From Hymenobacter persicinus (GTDB lineage: Bacteria > Bacteroidota > Bacteroidia > Cytophagales > Hymenobacteraceae): DNA of 64,000 nt. The stretch spans positions 1 through 64,000 of the forward strand of contig NZ_SEWE01000003.1 of NCBI RefSeq assembly GCF_004167665.1. The letters are read 5' to 3'. The notes under the pieces are model-generated. The model ran no database searches. It saw nothing but the letters and a program-made list of their open reading frames with translations, and was not told the DNA's origin. Shown piece after piece: positions 1 to 9,437 of this stretch (positions within the stretch are counted from its first letter, which is position 1; each line of letters begins with the position of its first letter). The position numbers and the translations under genes are program-made.

Positions 1-3000
1 CGTGGGGTTCGTATCGTTCTGGCAATACGTGGCGGCCGGATACGAGAACGTAGCCGTCGTCAGCGGATTCACCGTCACGACCGTGGCCGTCGACGTGGCT
101 GTGCAGCCTTGGGCCGTGGTTACGGTTACCGAGTAGCTGCCGCTGGCCGAAGCCGAGTAGGTATTGGTCGTAGCGCCGCTGATGGCCGAGCCGTTGAGCA
201 GGAACTGGTAGGTGCTGCCCGTAACGGCCGGAGCTGTCAGCGTCACCGACCCGCCCTGGCAGAACGTGGTGGCTCCGCCCGCCGTCAGCGTGGCCACGGC
301 GGCGGGGTTGATGGTCAGCGTCGTGGTAGCCGTGGCTGGCGCGCAGGCGGCAGGACCCGTGGTGGTCAGGGTAATGACCACCGAGCCAGCGCTGATGTCG
401 GCGGCCGACGGCGAGTAGGTGGCGTTCAGGGCCGTGGCGTTGGGCGAGAACGAGCCCGAGCCGCTGCTGGTGAAGGTGCCGCCCGTTGCCGAGCCGCCCA
501 CGGTGCCAGCCAGCTGGTAGCTGGTGCCGGCGCAGAGTTGATCCGTAGCCGAAGCCAGGCTGGCCGTCGGCAGGGCCGAGACGTTCACCTGAATCGGGGT
601 GCGGGCCGCCGCAGCGCAGACGTTGGAGAACGTCAGGTTGAAGAAGCTGTTGTAGGTCGTATTCGAGTAGCTCGTGGAGCTAAACAGCGTGTAGGAGCCC
701 TTCACCGTCAGAATGCCGTCGGCCGAAGTCAGCGGGTAGGTGCCGGTATAGGTACTGTAACGACCCAGCCCACCCGCGAAGTTGGAGAGCTTGTAGTCGC
801 CGGGCGTCAGGGCGTAGTTCAACGGAACCGTCACCTTGGTGCCGACCTGCGCGGCCGTAACGGTAATCGTCACGTCGGAGCCAGCTACGGCCGTGGTCGT
901 GCCGCCGGGCTGGGTGCCAGCCACGCTGTAGAGGCGGATGGTGAGCGTGCCCGCCGCAGTCGGATACACGTCAACCGAGGTCAGCGTGCCGGCCTGGGTT
1001 ACGGCAAAGCCCAAGGGGTAGTCCGTGAGCGTCGACTGCGTGAAGGTGCCATTGGACGCCGCGTTGCTGGTCAGGCCCGCTACTGTGCTGCCCGGGAGGC
1101 TGGCTTCCACGAAGTACTGCTGCGAAGCCGTCAGGACGGGCGTGGTGTAGCTGGCCGCCGTGGCGAGCAGGTTGCCCCCGGTAGCGGCATCATAGAAGCG
1201 GATGGTGGTACCCGTGGCGGCAGTAGCCGTGAGGGTAGCCGTGCCGCCTTCGCAGATAGCTACGGGGGAGTTGGTGGAAGTAATCTGCGGGTTGTTGACG
1301 GTCACCGTCACTACGTTGCTGGTTGCCACGTTGGTGCCGCACGTCGTGCGGGCGCGGAAGTAGGTGGTGCCCGTGAGGACCGGCGTGGTGAAAGTCGCGC
1401 TGGTTGCGCCGGCAATGTCCGTAAACGTCACGTTATCGGTGCTCTGCTGGAGCTGGATGCTGCCGTTGGCCGAGCCGGCCAGGGTCAGGGCCGTGGTGCC
1501 GCTCAGGCAGATGGTAGCGTTAGAAGCGCTCAACGTGCCAGCCACTGGAGCCACTACCGTGCGAACTGGGGTAGGAGTCAGCGCGTCGTTGCTGGTGTTG
1601 CCGTCGCCGGCCACCGTGGCCGTAATGGCGAAGGAGTAGGTACCCGCGGCCGTCATGTCGAGCGTAGGGCTCAGCGTCACGTTTTGGGTGGCGCCCACGG
1701 CCAGCGTGCCCGAAGTCAGGGCCGCCGTCAGGGTCTGGGTGCCGCCGCCGGGCAGCGTTACCACGGCCGTAACGGTGGCATTGTTGGCACTGAAGTCAAG
1801 GGCGGAAGAGCCTTGGTTGCGCACGGCCACTACAATGGCTTCCGCGGCGCCGTAGCAGCCGGCCGTAGCCGTCGGGCTCACCAGGGCCGTAGCGGCCAGG
1901 TCGAACGGCGGCGGGGTAAACTCAATGGCGCCGATGTCGGGCGGATTGCTGCGGGTGGCGTTCAGGTAGTCAACCGTGATGCCGGTGCCGGTAGCGCCGG
2001 CGCTGTTCAGGGCCAGGTTGGCGGGCTTCAGGTTGTAAGGAACTCCCGTCACCTGCGTAAAGAGCGGATCCACGCTCACCGAGTTGGCTTCCTGGGCCGT
2101 GGCAGTGCGCCAGGCGGCCAAGTCCACGGCGTCCACGGCGTTGAGGCGGCCGATGCGGGCCAGGCCCGTGCTGCCGGCCGTCACGTACAGGTCGTTGTTG
2201 TCGAGCAGGCTGCCGGAGTAGGTCGTGGCCTGGGTGTAGTGCGCGTACAGGGGCGTGGTGGTCGAGCCACCGGTGCCGCCGATGATGCTGAAGATGTTGT
2301 TGCGCACGTCAATGTTGGTGGCCGAGGTAGTCACGCTGGGGTTGCCGTTGGCAAATGCCGCCGAGCCCGCCGTGCCGGTAGCTGCGCTCAGCTGCCCGCT
2401 CAAATACACCGTGTTGAAGTAGTACTTGTCGCCGTAGCCGCCGCCGTTGTTGATGCCCACCGTGTTCCAGGTCGAGCTGGTGGCCGTGGAATTGAGGCCG
2501 TACACGAGGTTGTTGGCGAGCAAGGTCGTGCTGGGCGTGGCCGCCGTATTGAAGGCCGTGTTCGAGGTAAAGATGCCCCAGACCTTGGTGGTGCTGGTGC
2601 CCGTGTAGGACACGTTGTGTACCGAGTTGCGGCTCAGCGTGGCGCTGCGCGAGTCGGCTAGGAAAATGCCGTACAGGTTCGAGGTAGTCGTGCCGTTGGT
2701 GATATTCTGGATTTCGTTGCCTTCGAGCAGCAGGTTCTGCTGGTACACGGCGCGAATGCCTTCCTGCCCGAAGCCGTTGCCGGCACCCAGGCCCAGTTGG
2801 TTGCCACTGACCACGTTGCTCTGATCCAGCACCGTTGCCGACACGCCGAACATGAACAGGCCGTAGTAGCCCTTCAGGATCTGGTTGTTGGTGATGGTGT
2901 TGTTGGAGTTAGCGGCGGGCGTGCTGGTGGTCGGGGAGGCGACACCCACACCGCCGCCGCCCAGAAACACCGTAAACTGCGGCGTGCCCGTAGCGGAAGT

Positions 3001-6000
3001 ACCCCGGATAACCGAGTTTTTCACCGTGTTGAAGGTGGCGCCGTCGGTAGCCGAGGCGGCCGCCAGCCACAGCACGGCGTTGCCGCTGCCCGTGGCGCTG
3101 GTGTTTTCGATGGTCAGGTTCTGGGTGGTCCCACCGGCCGAGTTAGCGCCGTCGATGGTCACGTAGTCGGCGCCGTTGAGCTTGAAGGCTGCCCCGGTTG
3201 CCACGCTGCCCGAAATAGCCGCCGTTACGCCGCTGTTAGGCTTAATGGTCAGCGTGTTGGTGGCGCTGGCGTCGGCGTTGGCGTTGATAACCAGGGGGAA
3301 CGTTTCGCCCGTGGCCGCCGAGTAGGCCGCGTCCAGAAGCAGGAAGGTCACGGCCCCGCCCAGGTTGTTATTGTTGTAGGCTGCCACGGCCGCCGTGAGG
3401 CTGGCGTAGGTGCGGGCCGGGTCGGGGGAAGTGCTGGTGCCCACGTAGTAGGTACCGCTGAGCACGCCCTGAATGCTGAACTGGTTGGGGGTGCCGCTGA
3501 AGGCCGTGCCGGGCGGGTTGTTGCCCGAGGCACCCACCGGCGTGGAGCTGACGTTCTGGGCCGGCGCGTTGTCTTGGGCCGCCACGTAGTACTGCACCAC
3601 GTCGAAGCCCGTGACCCCACCGATGGCGGCGAAGTCGAAGGTAAAGGTGTAGTCGTTGCCGCTGACGCTGGTGGGCGTCACGAAGACGAAGGCGCCGCTG
3701 GTACCCTTGCGGTAGTACAGCCGCGGGGCGTTGGTGCCCGTGCCGATGCCGCTGGCGTCGGTGATGGTGGCCGTCAGGGTGCGGTTGGCGGTGCTGTTGG
3801 TGTTGCCCAGGGGCGTGTACACAATGACGGGGCCGGTCAGGTCCTGGGGCGTGAAGGTGCCCTCGTCGGCGCCGATGTCCGGCGTGGTGGCGTTGCGGGT
3901 CTGCCCGTCGAAGTCAACCGTGACGCTGGCCACGGGCGTGGCGTTGCCTTCCACCTGGGTGGGCACGGCGGGATTGATGTGCAGGAAGGTGGCGGCCGAA
4001 CCCGTAGTGCTCAGGAAGGACACGTCCTCAGTTACCGAGTTGGATTCGCGGGGAGTGACGGCCGTTTTAAAGGCGGCCAGGGTCGGGTAGCCGGTGGTGC
4101 CGTCGTAGTACAGCACCTGCGTGGCGCTGGGCGTGCCGGCGTAGTAGGCGTTGTTGTTGGAGTTGGTGGCGTAGCCGGTGAAGGCGGCGCTGGTCCGGCG
4201 CAGGGCGGCGGTGAAGCCTCCCGTGCCTGCGGCCGTAGACTTGTTGACCACGATGTTGTTGCGCACGTCCACCGTCGGCGTCGTGCTCGATAGGTACAGG
4301 CCCGAGGTGCCAAACGTAGCTCCCGAGCTCGTGGCGGCCAGGCTGATGGTGTTGTAGTAGACGTTGGCGGCCGTGGCGGCACCAATCTGCAGGCCGTTGA
4401 CGGCCACCAGGCTCGTCGCGGCCGGGGCGCGCAGGTCGCCGATGAGGTTGTTGTTGAGCGGGAAAGTGCCGCCGCCGGAGATGTTGATGCCGTTGACGGT
4501 GGCGCTGGCCCCCACGGCGCTCAGGTCGTAGATTTTGTTGCGGGCGTAGTTGGAAGCCGTGCCGCCGCCCGAGGAGAACAGCATGCCGCTGACTGCCCCG
4601 CTGCCGCTACCCGTCACCGACAGCGTCGCAATGGTGTTGAGGGTGAACACGTGCACGGTCGTGGCAGTCGGGAACGTGCGGATACCGGCCACGATGTGGG
4701 CCGCCGACGTGGAGGTGCCACCGACGGTCAGGTTGCTGAACGTGTTCGAGGTCAGGGTTTCCGAAGTCGGGCTGCTGTTTTGGTAGTAGCCGTAGATAAC
4801 GCCCGCCGAGCTGGAAGTGCCCGAAATGGTGATGGTGTTGTTGCTGACCGTGTTGTTGGAGGCCGTTACCGCCGCCGAGCCGGCCGTCAGGGCCTGCATG
4901 GTGATGGAGGCCGACGGGGCGGCGGGCGTCTTGCTGTTGCCCGTCACCGTGTTGCCGTTCATGTTCAGCGTGGTCGGCGAGCCGCCCGAAACGAGCAGCA
5001 TGGAGCCCGTGCCGAAGGCGGTGTTGTTGGTGACGATGTTGTTGTTCAGGTTGACGGTGGTGCCGGAGCCCGAGTTGACTACGCCCGTAAACACGCCGGT
5101 GGTAGCCGTAGGCAGGCTGCAGCCGTTGACCGTGTTGCCCGACAGGTTGACGGTGGTGCCGGAGCCCGAGTTGGAAATGCCCGTCAAGGCGGCCGTCGTG
5201 GAGGCCGTCAGGCTGCCGGTTACTGTGTTGCCGGTGACGTTTACCGTGGCGGCCGAGGCCGAGTTGGTGATGCCCGTCGTGGTGCCGGTCGTGACGGTGG
5301 CGCTGCTGACGTTCACCGTGTTGCCGGTGATGTTGACCGTGTTGGAAGCCGCCGTCGAGCCGATGCCGTTGTCGATGCCGCTGGTCGTGGAGGTGGTGGC
5401 CCCGCTGACGAGCGTAATGGTATTGTTGGTGATGTCGATGTTCGCAGACGTGCCCGAGTTGCCGTAGATGCCCCGCAGCGTGGACGTACCCGCGGTGCCG
5501 CCGGTGCTGTTCACGATGTTGTTGGCAATCTTGGCCCCGTTCTGCACGTTCACCCCGATGCCCCAGCCCGAAGTGGCGGCGCCCCCGAAGTTGGTGACGG
5601 TGTTGCCCGCCGTTACCCCGATTTCGTTGTTCTGGTCGAAGTTGGCCGCGGCCGTCGAGCTGTTGCCCGTCAGGTACATGCCCGACACAGCATTACTGAC
5701 CGTGTTGCCGTAGATGCGGTTGTTGGAGTTGGCGCCGGCCGGCGAAGTAGCCGCCACCGACGTGGTAGCCGCCGCCGTGGTGGCCGCCCCGTAGATGCCA
5801 AAGGTGCCCGTGTTGGCTTTGTTGAGCGTCACCACGCAGTTGCGGATAACGTTGAACTGGCAGCCGTCGGTGGGAGAGGGGCGGAACAGGGCAAAGCCGA
5901 ATTCCATCTGCTGGGTAGGGGTGGTGTTGGCCGCATTTTCCGCCAGCTCCAGCCCGTCGAAGGTCACGTAGTCGGCGCCCGACAGGCCAATGATGGCGTC

Positions 6001-6381
6001 GAGGCCGGTGGTTGTGCCCACGCCGGCCGTGATTTTGGGGTTGGCCCCGCTGCCCGATTTCTGAAAGACGACGGGGTTAGCCGCCGTGCCCGTGGCCGTG
6101 AGCAGCAAGGGAGCCGCCAGGGTTTCGGCGTAGCCCGCCGCCACGTTGATGGTGACCCCACCCGCCGGCACGCCGTTGGTGTTCAGGTCGGTGAAAGCCG
6201 CCGCGAAGGACGCGTAGTCGCCGGGCAGGGTTTTGGTGACCTGGGCCCAGCCGAGCTGACTGCTCAGCAGCAGGAGCAGCACAAGCAACCCGGGCCGCCA
6301 GCGGCGCCGGGCCGCTGTACTGCCGGGGGAGTGGGTCGCTGCCGATGTGGGCCGGGGCCCGGAGCGTAAAGATTGTTGCAT
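1..6381 (-). CDS. Giant secreted beta-helix / Ig-like repeat protein (partial, 3' end outside window)
   Basis: The minus-strand frame is open from an ATG at 6381 to the left edge: 2127 codons and no stop. Residues 1-47 are a long signal peptide (Arg-rich n-region, poly-Leu core, ending LGWAQ). Two right-handed beta-helix blocks follow, about residues 50-840 and 980-1485. Each has a GADYVT(F/I)DG strand, many short Asn/Thr/Gly-rich coils and a closing DIGADEG or DIGAIEF. A CARDB-like stretch (about 1490-1600) and at least four Ig/PKD-like modules with paired Cys (TICLSG, AICEGG, QLCAGT, FCQGG) follow. The last visible residues, SYPAATYCQ, begin another repeat. Such proteins in Bacteroidota are usually type IX-secreted adhesins or surface polymers; the C-terminal sorting domain would lie outside the window, so that is inference. 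The substrate or partner is unknown. Confidence 0.85.
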   Translation of the reverse strand, partial: MQQSLRSGPRPTSAATHSPGSTAARRRWRPGLLVLLLLLSSQLGWAQVTKTLPGDYASFAAAFTDLNTNGVPAGGVTINVAAGYAETLAAPLLLTATGTAANPVVFQKSGSGANPKITAGVGTTTGLDAIIGLSGADYVTFDGLELAENAANTTPTQQMEFGFALFRPSPTDGCQFNVIRNCVVTLNKANTGTFGIYGAATTAAATTSVAATSPAGANSNNRIYGNTVSNAVSGMYLTGNSSTAAANFDQNNEIGVTAGNTVTNFGGAATSGWGIGVNVQNGAKIANNIVNSTGGTAGTSTLRGIYGNSGTSANIDITNNTITLVSGATTSTTSGIDNGIGSTAASNTVNITGNTVNVSSATVTTGTTTGITNSASAATVNVTGNTVTGSLTASTTAALTGISNSGSGTTVNLSGNTVNGCSLPTATTGVFTGVVNSGSGTTVNLNNNIVTNNTAFGTGSMLLVSGGSPTTLNMNGNTVTGNSKTPAAPSASITMQALTAGSAAVTASNNTVSNNTITISGTSSSAGVIYGYYQNSSPTSETLTSNTFSNLTVGGTSTSAAHIVAGIRTFPTATTVHVFTLNTIATLSVTGSGSGAVSGMLFSSGGGTASNYARNKIYDLSAVGASATVNGINISGGGTFPLNNNLIGDLRAPAATSLVAVNGLQIGAATAANVYYNTISLAATSSGATFGTSGLYLSSTTPTVDVRNNIVVNKSTAAGTGGFTAALRRTSAAFTGYATNSNNNAYYAGTPSATQVLYYDGTTGYPTLAAFKTAVTPRESNSVTEDVSFLSTTGSAATFLHINPAVPTQVEGNATPVASVTVDFDGQTRNATTPDIGADEGTFTPQDLTGPVIVYTPLGNTNSTANRTLTATITDASGIGTGTNAPRLYYRKGTSGAFVFVTPTSVSGNDYTFTFDFAAIGGVTGFDVVQYYVAAQDNAPAQNVSSTPVGASGNNPPGTAFSGTPNQFSIQGVLSGTYYVGTSTSPDPARTYASLTAAVAAYNNNNLGGAVTFLLLDAAYSAATGETFPLVINANADASATNTLTIKPNSGVTAAISGSVATGAAFKLNGADYVTIDGANSAGGTTQNLTIENTSATGSGNAVLWLAAASATDGATFNTVKNSVIRGTSATGTPQFTVFLGGGGVGVASPTTSTPAANSNNTITNNQILKGYYGLFMFGVSATVLDQSNVVSGNQLGLGAGNGFGQEGIRAVYQQNLLLEGNEIQNITNGTTTSNLYGIFLADSRSATLSRNSVHNVSYTGTSTTKVWGIFTSNTAFNTAATPSTTLLANNLVYGLNSTATSSTWNTVGINNGGGYGDKYYFNTVYLSGQLSAATGTAGSAAFANGNPSVTTSATNIDVRNNIFSIIGGTGGSTTTPLYAHYTQATTYSGSLLDNNDLYVTAGSTGLARIGRLNAVDAVDLAAWRTATAQEANSVSVDPLFTQVTGVPYNLKPANLALNSAGATGTGITVDYLNATRSNPPDIGAIEFTPPPFDLAATALVSPTATAGCYGAAEAIVVAVRNQGSSALDFSANNATVTAVVTLPGGGTQTLTAALTSGTLAVGATQNVTLSPTLDMTAAGTYSFAITATVAGDGNTSNDALTPTPVRTVVAPVAGTLSASNATICLSGTTALTLAGSANGSIQLQQSTDNVTFTDIAGATSATFTTPVLTGTTYFRARTTCGTNVATSNVVTVTVNNPQITSTNSPVAICEGGTATLTATAATGTTIRFYDAATGGNLLATAASYTTPVLTASQQYFVEASLPGSTVAGLTSNAASNGTFTQSTLTDYPLGFAVTQAGTLTSVDVYPTAAGTLTIRLYSVAGTQPGGTTTAVAGSDVTITVTAAQVGTKVTVPLNYALTPGDYKLSNFAGGLGRYSTYTGTYPLTSADGILTVKGSYTLFSSTSYSNTTYNSFFNLTFSNVCAAAARTPIQVNVSALPTASLASATDQLCAGTSYQLAGTVGGSATGGTFTSSGSGSFSPNATALNATYSPSAADISAGSVVITLTTTGPAACAPATATTTLTINPAAVATLTAGGATTFCQGGSVTLTAPAVTGSTYQFLLNGSAISGATTNTYSASASGSYSVTVTTAQGCTATSTATVVTVNPLTTATFSYPAATYCQNDTNPT
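5047..5270 (-). repeat. Tandem 31-32 codon repeats inside the giant gene
   Basis: A DNA segment starting at 5047 recurs at 5143, offset 96 bp (32 codons), with about 30 identical bases. A more diverged copy starts near 5236 (31 codons further). The encoded unit reads roughly SGSGTTVNLSGNTVNG, one beta-helix turn pair. Near-identity at DNA level suggests recent internal duplication. Confidence 0.75.
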
Positions 6382-6819
6382 AGAAAAGGAAAAGGGGTTG
6401 GGAAAAAGTGAAAAAGAAGCAGCCCGACCAGCCGGGGCCCTTGGGCCCACAGCCAGCCCGGACCAAGCCTGGCGGCAAAAAGAAGCGTGACTAAATTCTA
6501 ATCAGCAGATGGGTGGGGCAGACCCGGCGGGGCTGCCCTTGGCTCGGCATGGCGGCTGAATAAGGAGCGAATACTGCTGGCGCATGCCGAAATTTAACCC
6601 AAAGGCAAAACTGCACTGGGCCCGGAACGAATAAGACAACGACCGGGGTAATGCTGGTAAATACCTATTCTGTAATAATTGTCCAAAGTAACTGATAGAA
6701 AGCAGATAGCAGCTTTATTTTAGGTGAAACCCAAAAAAATGCGGTTCAGCCCGGTAACCGGACGGATAGACGGCTAAAAACGCCTGTTTGCGGGGGCGGG
6801 CCCGCGGCTTCGGGGGCCG
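6382..6819. other. 438 bp intergenic region, leader of the giant gene
   Basis: No supported gene is seen. The half nearest the giant gene is GC-rich. The stretch 6650-6740 is AT-rich and holds a weak minus-strand match to the Bacteroidota -7 element (TTACTTTG, complement of 6684-6691, one mismatch). If used, it would give a leader of about 300 bases. The far end follows the stop codon of the upstream membrane protein gene; no clear U-tract terminator was found. Confidence 0.4.
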
Positions 6820-7881
6820 CTACCGGTTGCCGCCGATGGCCTTCAGATCGGGGGCCATGGTGAGCTTGGCTAGGTACTGCACGGCATCGGCGTAGCGGGC
6901 GTGCATCTCCTGGTATTCCTGCCAAGCCGCCTCCCGGTCGGCCTTGAGGGGCACCTGAGCCTCGGCGAGCTGCTCGCAGGTGCGGAAAAAATCCCGACGG
7001 GTGGGGTCTTCCACCGGATTGTCGTCGGTAATCAGGTCGTTGGGCTCGGCGTGGGCGCGCTGCTGAAAATACCGCTCAATGCGGTTGATGGCCACGCAGC
7101 CAGCCTTAAAGCAGAGCTCAATCTGCGGGTCACGGCGCTGGTCGACGGCCGAGATGATGACGGCGGCCGAGTCGAGGATGATGCTGGCCGCCGTCACCCA
7201 GGAGCGGCCGGGCTGGGGGGAGCGGAAAAACGACAGGATGGGCAGGGACGTGTGGGTTTCCTCGATTTCCACGAACCATTCTTCCCACCGCTCCCAATGC
7301 GGGCCGTCGTCGAGCAAAGAGCCGGTCCGGTTGAGCCAGATAATGAGCTCCGTGGCCGTCCGATTGGTGCCGCAGCGCAGCTCCAGCCGGGCCACCACCA
7401 GCTCCCGCCGGGTGAAGGCCTGGTACATGGTGGGCAGGTAGGAAATCAGCAGGGTGATGAGCAGCAGCCCGAACGTGGCCTCGGAGTACGTGAACACGCT
7501 GATGAGCACCGTGGACGCTTCCACCGAGCCCAGCGTGAGCAGGGAAGAGGAGCTGAGCAGGTAGCTGATCCAAATGTCGCCCTCGCCCAGGGCCCAGTAG
7601 ATGCCCGTGTAGCCCACCGAAAGCAGAATCAGCCAGGCAATGGGCAGCATCACCAGCCCTACCGGCGCGTACATGGCCATCACCTTGTCGCGGCCCCCGT
7701 AGGTTTTCTTACGGGCCGCCAGCAGGCTGAACAGCCGCCGGATGGTCATGAACACCCAGTTGTTGATGAGCACCGACTCGTTGCGGGGCAGCACAAACGA
7801 GCGGATAGCGGCCAGCACGGTGCTGAAGATAAGGAACGTGCCGGCGGCGAAGGCCAGCACGCGCAACAACAAATCGGGCAT
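6820..7881 (-). CDS. Channel-like integral membrane protein, function unknown
   Basis: 353 residues. Hydrophobic segments at about 5-28, 68-93 and 125-152, with a Ser-rich re-entrant-looking stretch SSSSLLTLGSVEAS (about 108-122) between the last two. This TM-pore-TM order and the TLG core resemble two-TM potassium channel pores (family filter TVGYG), but the filter itself is not canonical. The C-terminal 200 residues are soluble, helical and charged (Trp-rich HWERWEEWF, later a DRREAAW-type helix), plausibly a cytosolic regulatory domain. It lies 86 bp downstream of the lutB-like gene on the same strand but no co-function is evident. I do not recognise a named family; a channel role is inference. 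Confidence 0.6.
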   Translation of the reverse strand: MPDLLLRVLAFAAGTFLIFSTVLAAIRSFVLPRNESVLINNWVFMTIRRLFSLLAARKKTYGGRDKVMAMYAPVGLVMLPIAWLILLSVGYTGIYWALGEGDIWISYLLSSSSLLTLGSVEASTVLISVFTYSEATFGLLLITLLISYLPTMYQAFTRRELVVARLELRCGTNRTATELIIWLNRTGSLLDDGPHWERWEEWFVEIEETHTSLPILSFFRSPQPGRSWVTAASIILDSAAVIISAVDQRRDPQIELCFKAGCVAINRIERYFQQRAHAEPNDLITDDNPVEDPTRRDFFRTCEQLAEAQVPLKADREAAWQEYQEMHARYADAVQYLAKLTMAPDLKAIGGNR

Positions 7882-7967
7882 AGGAACCAGCTCAGCGTCA
7901 GGCAGGGTGCCCGGGCCATCTTTTTACTGCTGCCGTCCGGAATGGTTGGGTTTCGGGCCCGGCCGCG

Positions 7968-9344
7968 CTACTTCCGCTCCCGCCACAGCTTATTGAACGA
8001 CTTGGGGGCCACTTCCAGGGCCTCGCGCCGCTTGTTCCAGCCCACCTGGCTGAGCATGCGCAGCAGCACCCAGTTTTTGGCCCGGGCCGGCAGCAGGTTC
8101 AGCAGGCGGCGGTTCTTCATGCTCAGCAACCAGAGCCGGATGGCGGTGCGCTCTTCCTGGTCGGTAAGGCCCTCCTGCACCACCTGCTGGCGGTTTTTGA
8201 GTAGCAGGTTATGAATGTTGATTTTCACCGGGCACACCGAGGTGCAGGCCCCGCACAACGAGGAAGCGTAGCTCAGGTGCTTGTTTTCGGCCAGCCCGCT
8301 CAGGTGGGGCGAAATCACCGAGCCAATGGGACCAGAATACGTCGTTTCGTAGGTGTGGCCACCGATGTTCTTGTACACCGGGCATACGTTCAGGCAGGCC
8401 CCGCAGCGGATGCAATGCAGGGCTTCGCGCTTATCGGCCTGGGCCAGCAGGGTGGTGCGGCCGTTGTCGAGCAGCACCACGTACATTTCGTCGGGCCCGT
8501 CCTTTTCCAGGGGCTGGCGGGGCCCGGTGTAGATGGTGTTGTAGACCGTGACCTGCTGCCCGGTACCGCTGGTGCTGAGCAGGGGCCAGAACAAATCCAG
8601 GTCGTGGACGCTGGGAATCAGCTTTTCAATGCCCACGATGGCAATGTGGGTTTTGGGGAAGGTGGCCGACAGGCGGGCGTTGCCCTCGTTTTCGGTCACG
8701 GCCACCCCGCCGATATCGGCCAGCAGAAAGTTGCCGCCGGTGATGCCGACCTCGGCCTGGGTGTATTTGCCGCGCAGCAGGTGGCGGGCCGTGAGCACCA
8801 GCTTCTGGGCGTCGTCGGTGGGCTCAATGCCGAGGTGCTTGACGAAGATATTGGCAATGTCCTGCTTGCTCAGGTGCATGGCCGGCGTCACGATGTGGTA
8901 GGGCCGCTCGCCGTTGAGCTGCACGATAAACTCGCCCAGGTCGGTTTCAATGGAGTCGATGCCGTTTTTGCCGAGGTAATCGTTGAGGTGAATTTCCTCG
9001 GTGGTCATGCTCTTGGCCTTCACCACGGTGCGGGCGTGCTTGCGGGCCATGATCTTGCCGATTTCGGTCAGGGCCTCCTGGGCGTCCCGGGCCCAGATAA
9101 CCTTGCCGCCCCGGGCCGTGAAGTTGCGCTCAAACTCGAGCAGGTACTCGTCGAGGTGGTTGATAACCTTGGCCTTGAGGTAGGATGCCCGCTCCCGGGC
9201 CAACTCGTGGTTGTAGTACCAACCCAGGCCAGTCTGCACGGCCGCGTTGTACTTGCCGATGTTGAAGCGGATCTTGCGCCGGTGCTCCAGGTCAAAGGCT
9301 TTGGCATCGGAGTCGGCGAGAAACTGAGCAGCTTTGGTCGTCAT
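7968..9344 (-). CDS. lutB: LutB/LldF-type iron-sulfur protein (lactate utilization protein B family)
   Basis: 458 residues from the ATG at 9344; a longer in-frame start at 9422 is rejected because a -7 promoter element lies between the two. The N-terminal two thirds is the LutB/LUD fold (GITGGNFLLADIGG, TENEGNARL). Residues 311-321 hold C-x2-C-x2-C-x3-C and 364-371 hold C-x2-C-x3-C, ligands of two 4Fe-4S clusters. In Bacillus, LutB works with LutA and LutC to oxidise L-lactate to pyruvate and pass electrons onward. Neither partner is in this window: neighbours are a membrane protein and an M28 peptidase. It is a complete-looking orphan, so lactate is the family substrate rather than a demonstrated one. 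Confidence 0.88.
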   Translation of the reverse strand: MTTKAAQFLADSDAKAFDLEHRRKIRFNIGKYNAAVQTGLGWYYNHELARERASYLKAKVINHLDEYLLEFERNFTARGGKVIWARDAQEALTEIGKIMARKHARTVVKAKSMTTEEIHLNDYLGKNGIDSIETDLGEFIVQLNGERPYHIVTPAMHLSKQDIANIFVKHLGIEPTDDAQKLVLTARHLLRGKYTQAEVGITGGNFLLADIGGVAVTENEGNARLSATFPKTHIAIVGIEKLIPSVHDLDLFWPLLSTSGTGQQVTVYNTIYTGPRQPLEKDGPDEMYVVLLDNGRTTLLAQADKREALHCIRCGACLNVCPVYKNIGGHTYETTYSGPIGSVISPHLSGLAENKHLSYASSLCGACTSVCPVKINIHNLLLKNRQQVVQEGLTDQEERTAIRLWLLSMKNRRLLNLLPARAKNWVLLRMLSQVGWNKRREALEVAPKSFNKLWRERK

Positions 9345-9376
9345 GGCAAGAGGGAGTTGGCGGCGCGGGATATAAA

Positions 9377-9384
9377 CAAATATA
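9377..9384 (-). promoter_or_regulatory. -7 promoter element of the lutB-like gene
   Basis: On the minus strand this reads TATATTTG, a perfect match to the Bacteroidota TAnnTTTG element. Transcription would begin near 9370, about 26 bases before the ATG at 9344, which fixes the start codon choice. Confidence 0.7.
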
Positions 9385-9437
9385 ACGGCGGGAAAGGCGA
9401 AACCCGCGGCTTTTTCCCGCAATCCTTCCCGCTGACC

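Noticed and set aside
109..6369. Plus-strand open frames of 850, 498 and 572 codons opposite the giant gene
   Set aside because: They encode Arg/Gly/Ala/Val-rich sequence without domains and are opposite a frame with a signal peptide and clear beta-helix and Ig modules; a GC-rich codon artefact.
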